Source of the DNA: Portulaca oleracea
Lineage: Eukaryota; Streptophyta; Magnoliopsida; Caryophyllales; Portulacaceae
Length of the DNA stretch: 64,000 nt
Assembly (NCBI GenBank): GCA_029582165.1
Contig: CM055868.1
Span: 16,546,391 to 16,610,390, forward strand
Direction of reading: 5' to 3'
Numbering within the stretch: the stretch's first letter is position 1; each line of letters begins with the position of its first letter. Below the pieces are notes generated by a model that did no database searches, had not been told where the DNA came from, and worked only from the letters and a program-made list of their open reading frames with translations. Positions 23,528-34,108 of this stretch are shown here, piece after piece. A program made the translations under genes and the position numbers.

Positions 23528-24371
23528 TGATGCATAATTGATGGCCTTATGCATCAAGGTCAACCATAGAGACTTTACTATCCTACTCCAAGGCATTTCA
23601 AGTGACATCACGGGCATCTCTACTCCTAGAGGACTATTGAGCTCCTTATCACAAGGGCCTTAAAGTTCTAATCAAGCCATATGATAGAGCTTTCTCTTAT
23701 GTACATTTTGGTTTTTGAATCTTTAGTATTGGAGTTGTATTTTAGGAGATATTGTATTTTCTTTAAATGATGTCATAATTGAGTGGGATGATGTAAGCCC
23801 TTAAAGGGCCTAATCTTGAAGAGGGGTGACGCCTAAGGGGAGGTTTCCTACTATAAATACCCCTAGGGTGCACAGTAAACATATCTCATATTCATACATT
23901 CAATACAATGTCTAAAGTTGATCTTTGTAGTTCTCTCTAGTTTTGGCTAGAAATCGAATTCCCTTTGGGTTTTTCGTGTGAAATCTTCTCTTCTAATCCA
24001 AGATTGAGCATTCTTGGGTGGTGAAAGGAGGAGTAGGAGCTCTTGAAGATTGTGGTGGGGCTGTAGCAATTGGAGAGGCTTCGTTGCTCATTCTATCAAG
24101 TTCTTTTTCTCGTTTCTCGTTTGGTTCTTCATCATTGTAAGTCGTTTGTTTTCCATTTGTTTTGCTAGTTGTGAATTCACTTGATTGTCTTCAAATTCAT
24201 GATTAAAACTCACGAATCAGCCCCTAAATCATCTACATCTTTTGGCCTTTGATCTCATATTTCATTCCTTATTTCGTTCCATCTTTGATTCATCTCTTGC
24301 AAGTTCTTACTTGTGTTATGATCCGTGTTCTTTCTTGGCATTTTGGTTGAATTGTGATCCATTATGCATCA
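23528..24371 (+). repeat. 5' LTR of the gag-protease element
   Basis: 844 bases. The first 29 bases form a perfect hairpin: TGATGCATAA, nine-base loop, TTATGCATCA. The same TTATGCATCA closes the LTR. A TATAAATA-like box (CTATAAATACCCC, about 23851) lies two thirds of the way before a CATTCAATACAATG stretch, a plausible promoter and transcript start. Confidence 0.93.
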
Positions 24372-24374
24372 ATT

Positions 24375-24386
24375 TGGTATCAGAGC
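24375..24386 (+). other. Primer-binding site (initiator tRNA-Met)
   Basis: TGGTATCAGAGC three bases after the 5' LTR, the same primer as the Tekay-like element. Confidence 0.9.
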
Positions 24387-24625
24387 TATGTTTAGATGAA
24401 TCTCCTTTGTTTCTTGCATAAATCTTGGACCTTGTATTGTCACAAAATCACATAATCCCCACATTATACACGCCCCTTTGATAGTTCTTCTAAGAACTCA
24501 TCAAGAACCCATCAAGAACTTATAAAGAACCCGTAGCTCCTCAAAGAACCCTCGTCCTAAACACAAACCAAGCCCAAATCCGTCCCTTTCCCTCGTGAGT
24601 TCATATGACATCAAGTTGATTTCTA

Positions 24626-26592
24626 ATGGCAAACGATGAATCTAAATCAAATGAGGTTTATGAACTTGAGCAACATATAGCATTTTTGCGTGTGCAATTG
24701 GGTAAACAAATGGAAGAAAATAAAGTGCTACGTGAAGGTTCTCTACGTGATGGTGGTTCGTCTCATGGTGATAGTAGTGTGAAGCATAAAGTGCATGAAC
24801 GTTTGGATTTCAAAGTAGAAGTTCCCGAATTTAATGGTAGTCTTAATGTTGAGGATTATCTTGATTGGATACATACGGTTGATCGTGTTTTGAGTTGAAA
24901 GATTGTAGTGATGAGCTCAAGGTGAAGTACGTTGCTTTGAAATTAAGAAAACATGCTTCTATTTGGTGGACTAACCTTCAAAAGAAGAGAGTTGCAAAAG
25001 GGAAAGAAAAGATCCGTTCTTGGGATAAGATGAAGTCAAAGTTGCAATCCAAGTTCCTTCCCCAATCATACGTCCACGACAACTACTACAAGCTGCAAAA
25101 GCTTGTCCAAGGCTCTAAATCGGTCGAAGAATACACAAGGGAGTTTGAACACCTCCTTTGGCGTTGTGATCTCAAAGAGAAGGAACCACAAATTCTGGTA
25201 CGTTACTTGATTGGTTTGAATGATTGGATACGTCATATAGTTGAATTACATTCATATGAATCCCTTGATGAGCTAAGTAACTTGGCTATGAAAGTGGAAA
25301 GACAAAGGAAGGAAAGGGCCAAGGAACCTCAAAGACCCTATACCCCACTCCCTTACTCTCAAACACAATCAAAACCTCCACAAAATCAGCCCCCATCCTC
25401 CCTTAAACCCTACGCCAAACCCACATTAAACCAGCCACAAAATCCCCCATCCAAAACCCAAGTCCAAGAACCAAGAACATTAGCTCCAAGAAGGTGTTTT
25501 CGATGCCAAGGGTTGGGACATTATGCTTCGGAGTGTCCAAACAAGCGAGTAGTGTCTTTGGTGGAATACCAAAGTGCTTTATATGTAGAACCGAAGTATG
25601 AGAAAGAAGAAGAAGTTAAGGTTGACGCCAAAGATGAGGAAGATGTAGTAGAAGAATATGTGGAAGAGCCGGATGAAGGAGAACTACTTGTGGTAGAAAG
25701 GGCCTTGAATATCACAAATGTGCCGAAAGATCAACTACAAAGAGAAGCAATTTTTCGCTCTCGTTGTACCATCCAAGGGAGAGTATGCTCCTTGATCATA
25801 GATGGAGGAAGTTGCACCAATGCCGCCTCTACAACAATGGTCAAGAAGTTGCAAATGGAGATTAGCCCACATCCCACACCCTACACAATACAATGGCTAA
25901 ACTTTGGGCAAGGCATTCGTGTGGATCAACGAGTTTTGGTGAGTCTTTCAATTGGAAAGAATTATCAAGATTCATTGTGGTGTGATATAGTTCCCATGGA
26001 TACTTGTCATGTTCTATTGGGAAGGCCATGGTTATATGATAGACATGTCATACATGATGGGAGGGCCAACACTTACACTCTTACCATCAACCAAAAGAGG
26101 ATCACTTTGGCACCTCTTGATCCACCATCTCGGCAAAAGGAGAAACGTCATATTGTGTCAATCATGAAGATGGAGTATCAAGGGCATGAAGAGTATAAGG
26201 ATCCTATTCTTACACATTTGGAGAAGAATGAAACGGATCCAAGTATCCATCACATTTTGAAACTTCCCACGAAGCATACCTTCCATGAGCATCCAAAAGA
26301 TATCTACTTAGATCACTTGGTTGAAAGGCCGAAAATTCGAAAGGATGAAATAGCCCAAGTCATCAAGGTACATTGTTTCATGCTAAATGACAAGGGTAAA
26401 GTGGTAAGAATAGACTTGGGAAGTAAGAAGCGACATGAACAACCCACGTTCAAGGTGGGGAAACGCAAATCCAAGTCTTATGGGGTTCGAGAATTGATCG
26501 GAAGAAAGTTTAAGAAGTTCATCAAAGGAATCTATGATGACTTCAAAGCTTTCAAGAAGAAAGTCTTTGTGAAGAAGGCAAGTAAGAGTTGA
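24626..26592 (+). CDS. Gag and protease protein of the non-autonomous element, one frameshift
   Basis: It opens with ATG 24626 (LEQHIAFLRVQLGKQMEEN, coiled-coil-like) and KVEVPEFNGSLNVEDYLDWI, the start of the Retrotrans_gag domain. The first frame stops at 24898. The domain continues one frame over from 24895, which looks like a single missing base in a T run near 24886-24890. The second ORF (565 aa) holds the rest of gag (FLPQSYVHDNYYKLQ, EEYTREFEHLL), a Pro/Gln-rich linker, the zinc knuckle CFRCQGLGHYASEC (residues 201-214, CX2CX4HX4C), an acidic segment, and a retropepsin-like domain with IIDGGS (Asp303) and HVLLGRPWLYDR. It ends with a lysine-rich tail (about 505-565) instead of a reverse transcriptase. 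Known roles: gag packages the RNA and protease matures it. This copy is probably defective because of the frameshift. Confidence 0.88.
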
Positions 26593-26623
26593 TTATCCAA
26601 AGTTTGAGGGCAAACTTTTTCAA

Positions 26624-26634
26624 CCGGGGGTGTA
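26624..26634 (+). other. Polypurine tract region of the gag-protease element
   Basis: CCGGGGGTGTA directly before the 3' LTR start TGATGC. The second copy has CAGGGGAGTA at the same place, supporting it as the plus-strand priming site. Confidence 0.7.
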
Positions 26635-27479
26635 TGATGCATAATTGATGGCCTTATGCATCAAGGTCAACCATATAGACTTTACTATCCTACTCCAAGG
26701 CATTTCAAGTGACATCACGGGCATCTCTACTCCTAGAGGACTATTGAGCTCCTTATCACAAGGGCCTTAAAGTTCTAATCAAGCCATATGATAGAGCTTT
26801 CTCTTATGTACATTTTGGTTTTTGAATCTTTAGTATTGGAGTTGTATTTTAGGAGATATTGTATTTTCTTTAAATGATGTCATAATTGAGTGGGATGATG
26901 TAAGCCCTTAAAGGGCCTAATCTTGAAGAGGGGTGACGCCTAAGGGGAGGTTTCCTACTATAAATACCCCCCTAGGGGTGCCTTGTAAACACATCTCATA
27001 TTCATACATTCAATACAATGTCTAAAGTTGATGCTTTAGTTCTCTCTAGTTTTGGCTAGAAATCGAATTCCCTTTGGGTTTTTCTGTGAAATCTTCTCTT
27101 CTAATCCAAGATTGAGCATTCTTGGGTGGTGAAAGGAGGAGTAGGAGCTCTTGAAGATTGTGGTGTGGCTGTAGCAATTGGAGAGGCTTCGTTGCTCATT
27201 CTATCAAGTTCTTTTTCTCGTTTCTCGTTTGGTTCTTCATCATTGTAAGTCGTTTGTTTTCCATTTGTTTTGCTAGTTGTGAATTCACTTGATTGTCTTC
27301 AAATTCATGATTAAAACTCACGAATCAGCCCCTAAATCATCTACATCTTTTGGCCTTTGATCTCATATTTCATTCCTTATTTCGTTCCATCTTTGATTCA
27401 TCTCTTGCAAGTTCTTACTTGTGTTATGATCCGTGTTCTTTCTTGGCATTTTGGTTGAATTGTGATCCATTATGCATCA
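26635..27479 (+). repeat. 3' LTR of the gag-protease element
   Basis: 845 bases, nearly identical to 23528-24371 (differences around 26960-26990, where it reads CCCCCCTAGGGGTGCC). Same terminal hairpin. Followed by the duplicated ACATT. Confidence 0.93.
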
Positions 27480-27484
27480 ACATT

Positions 27485-30455
27485 ACCGTCGTCCACTTAA
27501 ATGGACATGCCTACACTACAATCCCGACACAACAACCGAAGCATAACTATAACTCAAACATATCACAACCCAGCATTAACGATCAAAGCATAACTTTAAG
27601 CTTAACACACATCACACCCCAACATTATACAACTTAACTTGAATACTCTTCAAACAACCCCTAGAATCATTATAATACATTACCCACACCAAAATAGTTT
27701 TCCTTCAAATATTAGCAGAAGATTCTCTATCACCTTAATCGAGTTATGTAGGCTTAGAGGTTCGTCCTTCGGGCGCTTTACCTTTAGGTGGATTCCCTAA
27801 ACGAAACAAAGAAAACAAAGAGTGAGATATACTCAGCACGTATATTCCTAAAACAAGAAATAAATCGAGTACTTACTTTCCTTATAGCGCGGTTCCCATC
27901 TTCCGACCAAAATAAGAAAGCACTAGTAATACTACAAACAAATACAGCTTGACCTTAAACATTACGAAAGGAAACTGCTCAAGTATGAACAACTTGAGAG
28001 TTCTAGGTTATAAATTCAATGAGAAAGTAACTTAGAAAGAAAATAAAAATACAGAAACTAAACTTCAAGTTAACTGTAGAAATTGAACTCTTAAAATAAC
28101 AACTCGACTTGTAAAACCATAAGACAATCATACAACGTTACTTTTAACTTGAGCTACTTGGAAAGTGGATCTACTTAAACTTTGTTTCTGTGAGTTTATC
28201 TTAAAGGTCCCCTACTTGCGATCATCGGCTAAGCCTCCGTATGCGCATACCTGGACCGATCGGGAGATCCGGATGATGGATACAATCTTGTACTGGCCAG
28301 TTTTTTCATGGGCTGCACTTATGGCACGGTTTATCATGGTGTGTACAAAGACACGGTTATCCTGGGGTGCACTAGGGCACGGTTAGCATGGGGTGCACTA
28401 AGGCACAATTAACATGGTGGGGCCTTCTTCTGTAAGGAAAAACTTATAACTTCACTTAATGTGATCCTATCGTAGCTAGCTCTCACACAATTACTCTAAC
28501 ATACATTATCCATAAATTCATTTTTTATTGAACTTGCATTAACCCAAGACTTTACTCACGAAACCCTTGAAATCAATAGTATAAACTTCATATACAATCT
28601 CTTGTTTTCAAGGCATAACATAAGATTTACTTTTTTTTTGTACTAACACTTAGACATTTAAAAATAAAGCTACTTCTTCACATAAAGACGTAGAAATTGA
28701 GCTTGATGTAATTCCTATGAACCTTGGTATAATTATGTATTCATGACAAAGGAAATAAGTAGACATAATTCATAAAATTTACTTTTCGAGAAAGAAACAG
28801 GTAATACACGTACCTGGACGATGCAACTTATACAACTAACTCGCAGGGACTTGAACAACGGGGCGCAACGACTTCTAGCGAACACTTAAGAAAGAATAGG
28901 AGTCATGAATTAGAACCTAACTTGAAGGGGTACGAGAAGAAAAATTCAATAGAAACTCTAAGATTAATTAATTACACTTGCAACTAAGGGTAACCTAGAA
29001 GGCCATAACTTCTCCTATAATTAACATCTCAATAAGCATGAGCACTTTTTGGAAATCTAAGCTCGAGAGCTACAACTTCCTAGTTGGACCTAAAGGCCAA
29101 AACTGTAGTTAAGGAGGCCAAAAGCTACCATCTTCGCAGGCTACCTAGAAAATACCATTACGGACATCGATAATTCGGAGAGTCGTAACTCAAGTTATAC
29201 TCATCGGGTCGGGGTGTGCAAGCTGTTTACGGAAAGCTGGCAGAACAATATAAAACTTTCATGTTGATCATCACTTGGTTTGGTCATGGAAAAGGGGTGA
29301 AACTTGGTCATAAACTTAAGGCAGTCACCTAAATTTTCTAGGCAAATTTCAGATTACTGCCCTCGACTTAAAGACTCATAACTCTCACTCTCGATATCGT
29401 ATGACTACGAATTGTACCTTTCTGGAGCTCAATAAATCCTCTAAAGCTTTCATGCTGAACAGTCAACCCAAAAAGGTCTCTAAACATATGAAAAATATTG
29501 ATTTCCATACTGTCTCAAAAATTCATATTTATGTGCGACCCCTCACGGTTTTGGGCATAACTTTTAATATACATATCGAAATTTCGAGATTCAAAAACCG
29601 AGGGTTAGCTAACATCTTAGGCTACTTAGCTCAACCATAATATGAGTCGAAAATTTACATTTTATCCCCCTGAAATTTCCAGAAGTTAACCAGATTGAAA
29701 AACCATTTAAGTACTCGTTTGCATGCATGTTAAACTCAATAAGCAACACTAATCGCTTCCCAAAACATGCTTCTCAAGCATGAATACTAATTTCCAGAAT
29801 TAAAAACATTCAAAGACCTTCATCCTTGACCATATTTCATACATGCAAAGCAAGATCATAATATATCTCAAGCTCCTAAGCAATACTCTTCACAAATTCA
29901 ACATCAAAAATCATAAAATTCATTCCTTTGCTAATCAAATCCTATTCTAAGTACATGCATCCATACTTTAACCAGAAACTCATTCTTTCACAGTGAATTA
30001 TACCTTCTAAACATCATGCATGTTCATAAACTAGCACAATCTTTACTTATTCACTCCCTAGAACACCAAACTCATCACAACTTACCCAATCTCACTCTTG
30101 TGCTCTTACACCTTCAATCACCACCACTTGATCTTACGTAATACTTGACTAAATTTTTGTAAAAACATTAAAACACCCCTAAAATCATATTAAAATCATG
30201 TAATAACTCTTGGAAGAGTGAGTGTGGAAGATGGAGAAAATTACCACACAAAAGGAGGAAGGGAGAGGTGGCGATGGTGCGTCGGGGCTGCGGTGGCGGC
30301 TGGCAGTGATCTGCGACGGGCGGGAGGAGCAAAACAGAGAGGAAGAGGAAGGGGCACTTGGGGGGGGGGTGTCAGGTGAGGGCTGGCCGAGAGAGAGAGA
30401 GAAATGAGAGGGAGGGTGAGTGAGAGTTTGAATTTGATAAAAGAAACTCCCTAAT
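27485..30455 (-). repeat. Old LTR-like sequence, minus strand (Tekay-like), split by younger elements
   Basis: On the minus strand, an AT-rich lead is followed by a CT-rich and GC-rich block (30230-30410), a long non-coding part, short tandem repeats (28307-28412) and a tail. This is the layout of long Tekay LTRs. The right side is cut by the LINE at about 30470 and the left by the gag-protease element at 27479. No coding region is seen. Ends and family are uncertain. Confidence 0.35.
28307..28412. repeat. Degenerate tandem repeat of 26-28 bases, four units
   Basis: Units around the core GGGGTGCACTARGGCACGGTTA recur at 28307, 28335, 28362 and 28388 with growing divergence to the left. Confidence 0.75.
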
Positions 30456-32009
30456 ATGCATATATATTTTGCACAGGAAAACAGGTTATATTAACAAACA
30501 AGTGTAGCATACAATAGGGTGGGGGGAGGATCCCCCGAGATCACATACTAAGCACCTTGTCTACAAGACTCTTGTACTTCTTCCTAGATTTTGCTACCAG
30601 TAGGACTTTGTTGATTACATCATTTTTCACGTTTTTTGAAATCACCTGTGACGTAGCTCCATTCTTTTTATGGACACGATTGTTTCTTTAGGTCTAGATG
30701 TGGTAGACATACGCAGTGAGGAAAGCACAATTCAGCTGAACTTCTTTACTAGTTTTCCGAAGCTCGCCCAATTGGTTTCTCCACTCCTGAGTGGTGGATA
30801 TATGACTAAGCCACCAGGCTCTTATTTCTTGCCTCACCTCCTTCCCAAAAGAGCAATCAAGGAAAAGGTGGTCGATAGTTTCAACCTCGAAATTGCATAA
30901 GGGGCAATTGGATTCCCCTCCAGCCTTCCAATGCACTGTCCTTGCTCTTACAGGAAGCCTGTCGTATAAGAGGACCCAACTGATATGTTGCGGGATTGAT
31001 AGTGGGTTCCAAATGATCGAGGCTCATCCAACCTCGTTCATGGTTCCAAGGCTCCATATATACCCCTCCGTCACATTGTAATCTCCATCGGCTGTAGCCC
31101 TCCTCCTTTCCAGTGCCATCTATGACCGGGTTCACAACCCCATTTGAAGCAATCTTTTATATGGCAAAGGTGCTTGAAGTAAGTGCATACGTCATAAGGG
31201 AGTTGATAGTCCCACCAGGGTGACCCTCGAATGTATTTTGCATGTATCCATTGGACCGATAAGTTATTGAGAAGATGACCTCTTTTATGTCATTGTCTGT
31301 GATTGGCGTACTGAGTATGAGTTGTTGAATACCTGTTAGCCGAGGCCCCATACGGATTATGTCATCCTGCGCTGCTGTTTGCTGTTTGTCTATATTGAAA
31401 AGTAGGTTTTTATAGAACAAGTAGAGTTGATCATTTACCTCCTGGAGCCCTGTGACTTTGATGCCATTGGCAGTTTCTATTTCACGAACATATAGCTGGG
31501 TGCGCTTTTGTCTCATTTAGGCGAAGAATAATTTTGAGCAGCTGTCACCCATATCATCCCAATCCAGTTTGCTTTGCAGCCGTTTCAGAAGCAAGGACGA
31601 ATGCAATATGTCGTAGTAGTTACATCTCTGATTCTTCTCTTCTTGCTGGAGTGCTGGATCTGTTGGATCTTGATTGATTCTATTCTGGGTATTGATGAGC
31701 TTATCTCTTGCTGCAATTTCCTGAGTGTGAATATCGTAGAAACGATCTCTATGTAGTGCTTGTAGTTTCGGGCGCAGCTTGTGGAGATATTGTGTTAATT
31801 TAAACATTTTGTGACCCTCTGGGATGTCTATTAGCGTGTCCCTAATCAGATTGTAGAACCTCTCATCTTCAGTCCACATGTCGCAGAACTTAAAGGGTTG
31901 CTTCTGTTTGGCCATCTCCATGAATTTGATAGTGATAACTGAATGATCTGATAGGGCGCTTGCCTTAAAATTAACTTGCATCAAGTCTGTAATTAGGTAC
32001 CAATGCGGG

Positions 32010-32012
<3 letters not shown>

Positions 32013-32069
<57 letters not shown>
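32013..32069. repeat. (AT)n microsatellite
   Basis: About 28 AT units at the junction between the LTR fragment (right) and LINE endonuclease sequence (left). Confidence 0.95.
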
Positions 32070-32072
<3 letters not shown>

Positions 32073-32420
32073 CTTGGCCCAAAAATACACTTCCTTTACC
32101 TTGTTGAATGAGACCCAAAGAAGTAAAGTTCAACAACTTAAAACCCTTCCCATATTCTTAAATACTCCTAAACTTAAATTTATTACCATGTTAACTAATA
32201 CAAAAGAATTTAAAAGGAAAAATAGGAAGGAGGGCTTGACATGAGTATCTTTCTTAGAACAAAAAAATTCGATAGTCGTTGCACTGTTCAAGTCTTGCAA
32301 AACACACACTTGGTTAGAAAAGTTGGAACACGCGCTTTAATTATTATTAATTAATTTTAACCTTGATTAATTAGGTTAAACAATATGTATTAAGGGGCAG
32401 TTTTCACTGGGTTATTACAA
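32070..32420 (-). repeat. LTR fragment inserted in the LINE endonuclease region
   Basis: On the minus strand it opens at 32420 with TGTAATAACCCAG, a typical Ty3/gypsy LTR start, and runs 350 bases into the (AT)n tract. It replaces the middle of the LINE endonuclease domain. Only the 5' part of an LTR remains. Confidence 0.55.
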
Positions 32421-32539
32421 TTGACCAGAGTTTCACTAAGGAAGATAATGTCAGGTCTAGCATTTGCCGATAAGAAGTTTATCTCGGCAATTTTGCAGTC
32501 TTTTTTATATCTTGTATATTCCAATAGAGAATTTTCATT

Positions 32540-34108
32540 TAACAGTTGACTACAAGGAGTGGATAAGTCCTAAAATTTGATTCTCCCGACTTGGCCTTAG
32601 CTAATGAAGACCTAGCAGCGAACCCCAACAAACAATGAGACCAACAATAAACAAGCCTCACTAGTAACGAGCACTGGTTGCAAATCCCAAAAATTAACTT
32701 GTCCATGTAAAAACGATAATTTCGCAGGAATGGACTATAGAGAGTTGTTCTGATTCTTCATGCAGGAAAGTTCTAATAATGGATAAATAAATTAGAACTG
32801 AAAAACTCATCTTCAAAAGAGGGCTTAATCACAAATGACATGAACTATAAATGAGTTCCAAAGTTATTAACTACAAAATTTCTTACAGAAAGTACATTGT
32901 TGCCCATACCAAACAATACATACAATTGCTTATCGTAGGCTATTAATAAAACCTTATACAAAAATAAGCCTATTTCAAGAACCAGCCTTGGCGGCACAAA
33001 ACAACCAAATTAAGCTGAGCAACCACCGTAAACAGTAAAAGAAACGGGGAAGGCTTAGAAGACCTCCTGGACTCCCTTGGGGGACGGAGCACGGACCACC
33101 TCCATGACGCCAGCATACAAAACCACTCAAAGCAAGGAGGATAGCCAAACGAAAACAGGCTTAGAAAACAAAGGGCCAAGAAGAACAAACTGTCAAAAGA
33201 AATAAAGAGAAAGAAAGATGCGAGAAACTTAAAACAGCTTGTCAAGAGGCAACCAAGACCAGCCAGCAAATGGCTACCAATCAATAACACAAAAATCCTT
33301 TCCACGGTCAAAACCCAAAGGGAACTTGGACTAGAACACCAGCTGGCCATATCTAAAACACCCTCAAGTCTTGAAGGGAAAAACATGAGGATATTGGTCT
33401 CGGTACAAATTGCTTGGGGTAAAAAGAACCAGCTGACATCATCGACCAAACTAGTGATTTTCTTGTGGCTAATGAGGTTTGGTTGCCTTACCGGAAAGGT
33501 GGCAACACAGAACCCGTTTAGTCGAATCAAGAAAGACCAGGTAACCCGACGGGACGTAAGCAACAAAAACTCAAAGGTAAAGCATAACCAGATAAAGCTA
33601 GATAAAAACCAACTTAAAGCAACCGCTACCACCATACTGATCATACTAAGCCAAAAATCCTCATGACCAGACTTTGATAAGTTAGGCTGCAAACCACAGG
33701 GCAGAAACACTACTTATCATCACATGAATCTTTCAATAAACAAAGAGATTTCCCCTGAAAACAGAAACCAAACGAAAGTCATATTGGGGTTAACCATCCC
33801 CTGAAAAAGCCAAGCATAATTCTCAAGGACAAAAGGGAATAACTCCAGCAGGTAACTGTAAAACAATAAAGGAATAGTGCAAAGCCACAACTCACTCCAA
33901 TCCTCAAGAACCAAGGGAAAAAGGGATAGGAGGAGAATACAACCGAGGAAGAGTACACTCTTCCTAAAAAGACAAACAATAAAAACACACAACACCTGAT
34001 CCATAGGAAAGTACAACATAAACTTATTCTCAATCCTCACTAGTAGATGGTCCCTCACTAACAGAGGTTTACTAGACAAAAGGAGTGCGAGGATCCACAT
34101 GAACGAGG
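32540..34108 (-). other. Inter-ORF spacer of the LINE
   Basis: Separates LINE ORF1 from ORF2. Long hydrophobic open frames exist here (for example 32970-33710, minus) but show no domain I recognise. Low-complexity Phe/Leu/Ser translation suggests chance frames in T-rich sequence. Confidence 0.5.

Larger units (their letters stand above)
23528..27479 (+). mobile_element. Short Ty3/gypsy-like non-autonomous LTR element, gag-protease only
   Basis: Two almost identical LTRs of about 845 bases (23528-24371, 26635-27479) both start TGATGCATAATTGATGG and end TTATGCATCA. The target duplication ACATT lies at 23523-23527 and 27480-27484. An initiator-Met primer site follows the 5' LTR. The only coding part is a gag plus retropepsin ORF of under 2 kb, and the polypurine tract follows directly. 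No reverse transcriptase, RNase H or integrase is present, so mobility must depend on enzymes from another element, as described for gag-only plant elements (TR-GAG). Near-identical LTRs and a perfect target duplication show that the insertion is recent. A second family member begins at 62854 on the minus strand. Confidence 0.92.
30694..32538 (-). pseudogene. LINE ORF2 remnant: endonuclease ends, linker and zf-RVT; RT core missing
   Basis: Pieces in order: ORF2 start at 32538, then in another frame CKIAEINFLSANARPDIIFLSE (N-terminal endonuclease). After the LTR fragment and (AT)n come NPHWYLITDLMQ and SALSDHSVITIKF (C-terminal endonuclease with the SDH motif), a helical linker and SKLDWDDMGDSCSKLFFA. 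A segment with NGIKVTGLQEVNDQLYLFYKNL leads towards the RT entry (31157-31516). The RT fingers/palm with its FADD box are absent. The zinc-binding domain CPLCNFEVETIDHLFLDC is at about 30890-30840. Known role of the intact protein: target-primed reverse transcription. Confidence 0.82.

Noticed and set aside
30222..30407. 61-aa Glu/Gly/Arg-rich frame
   Set aside because: Purine-rich strand of an LTR GC block; no domain.
32970..33710. 246-aa minus-strand open frame in the LINE spacer
   Set aside because: Phe/Leu/Ser/Trp-rich without recognisable motif, between ORF1 and ORF2 of a LINE; most likely a chance frame.
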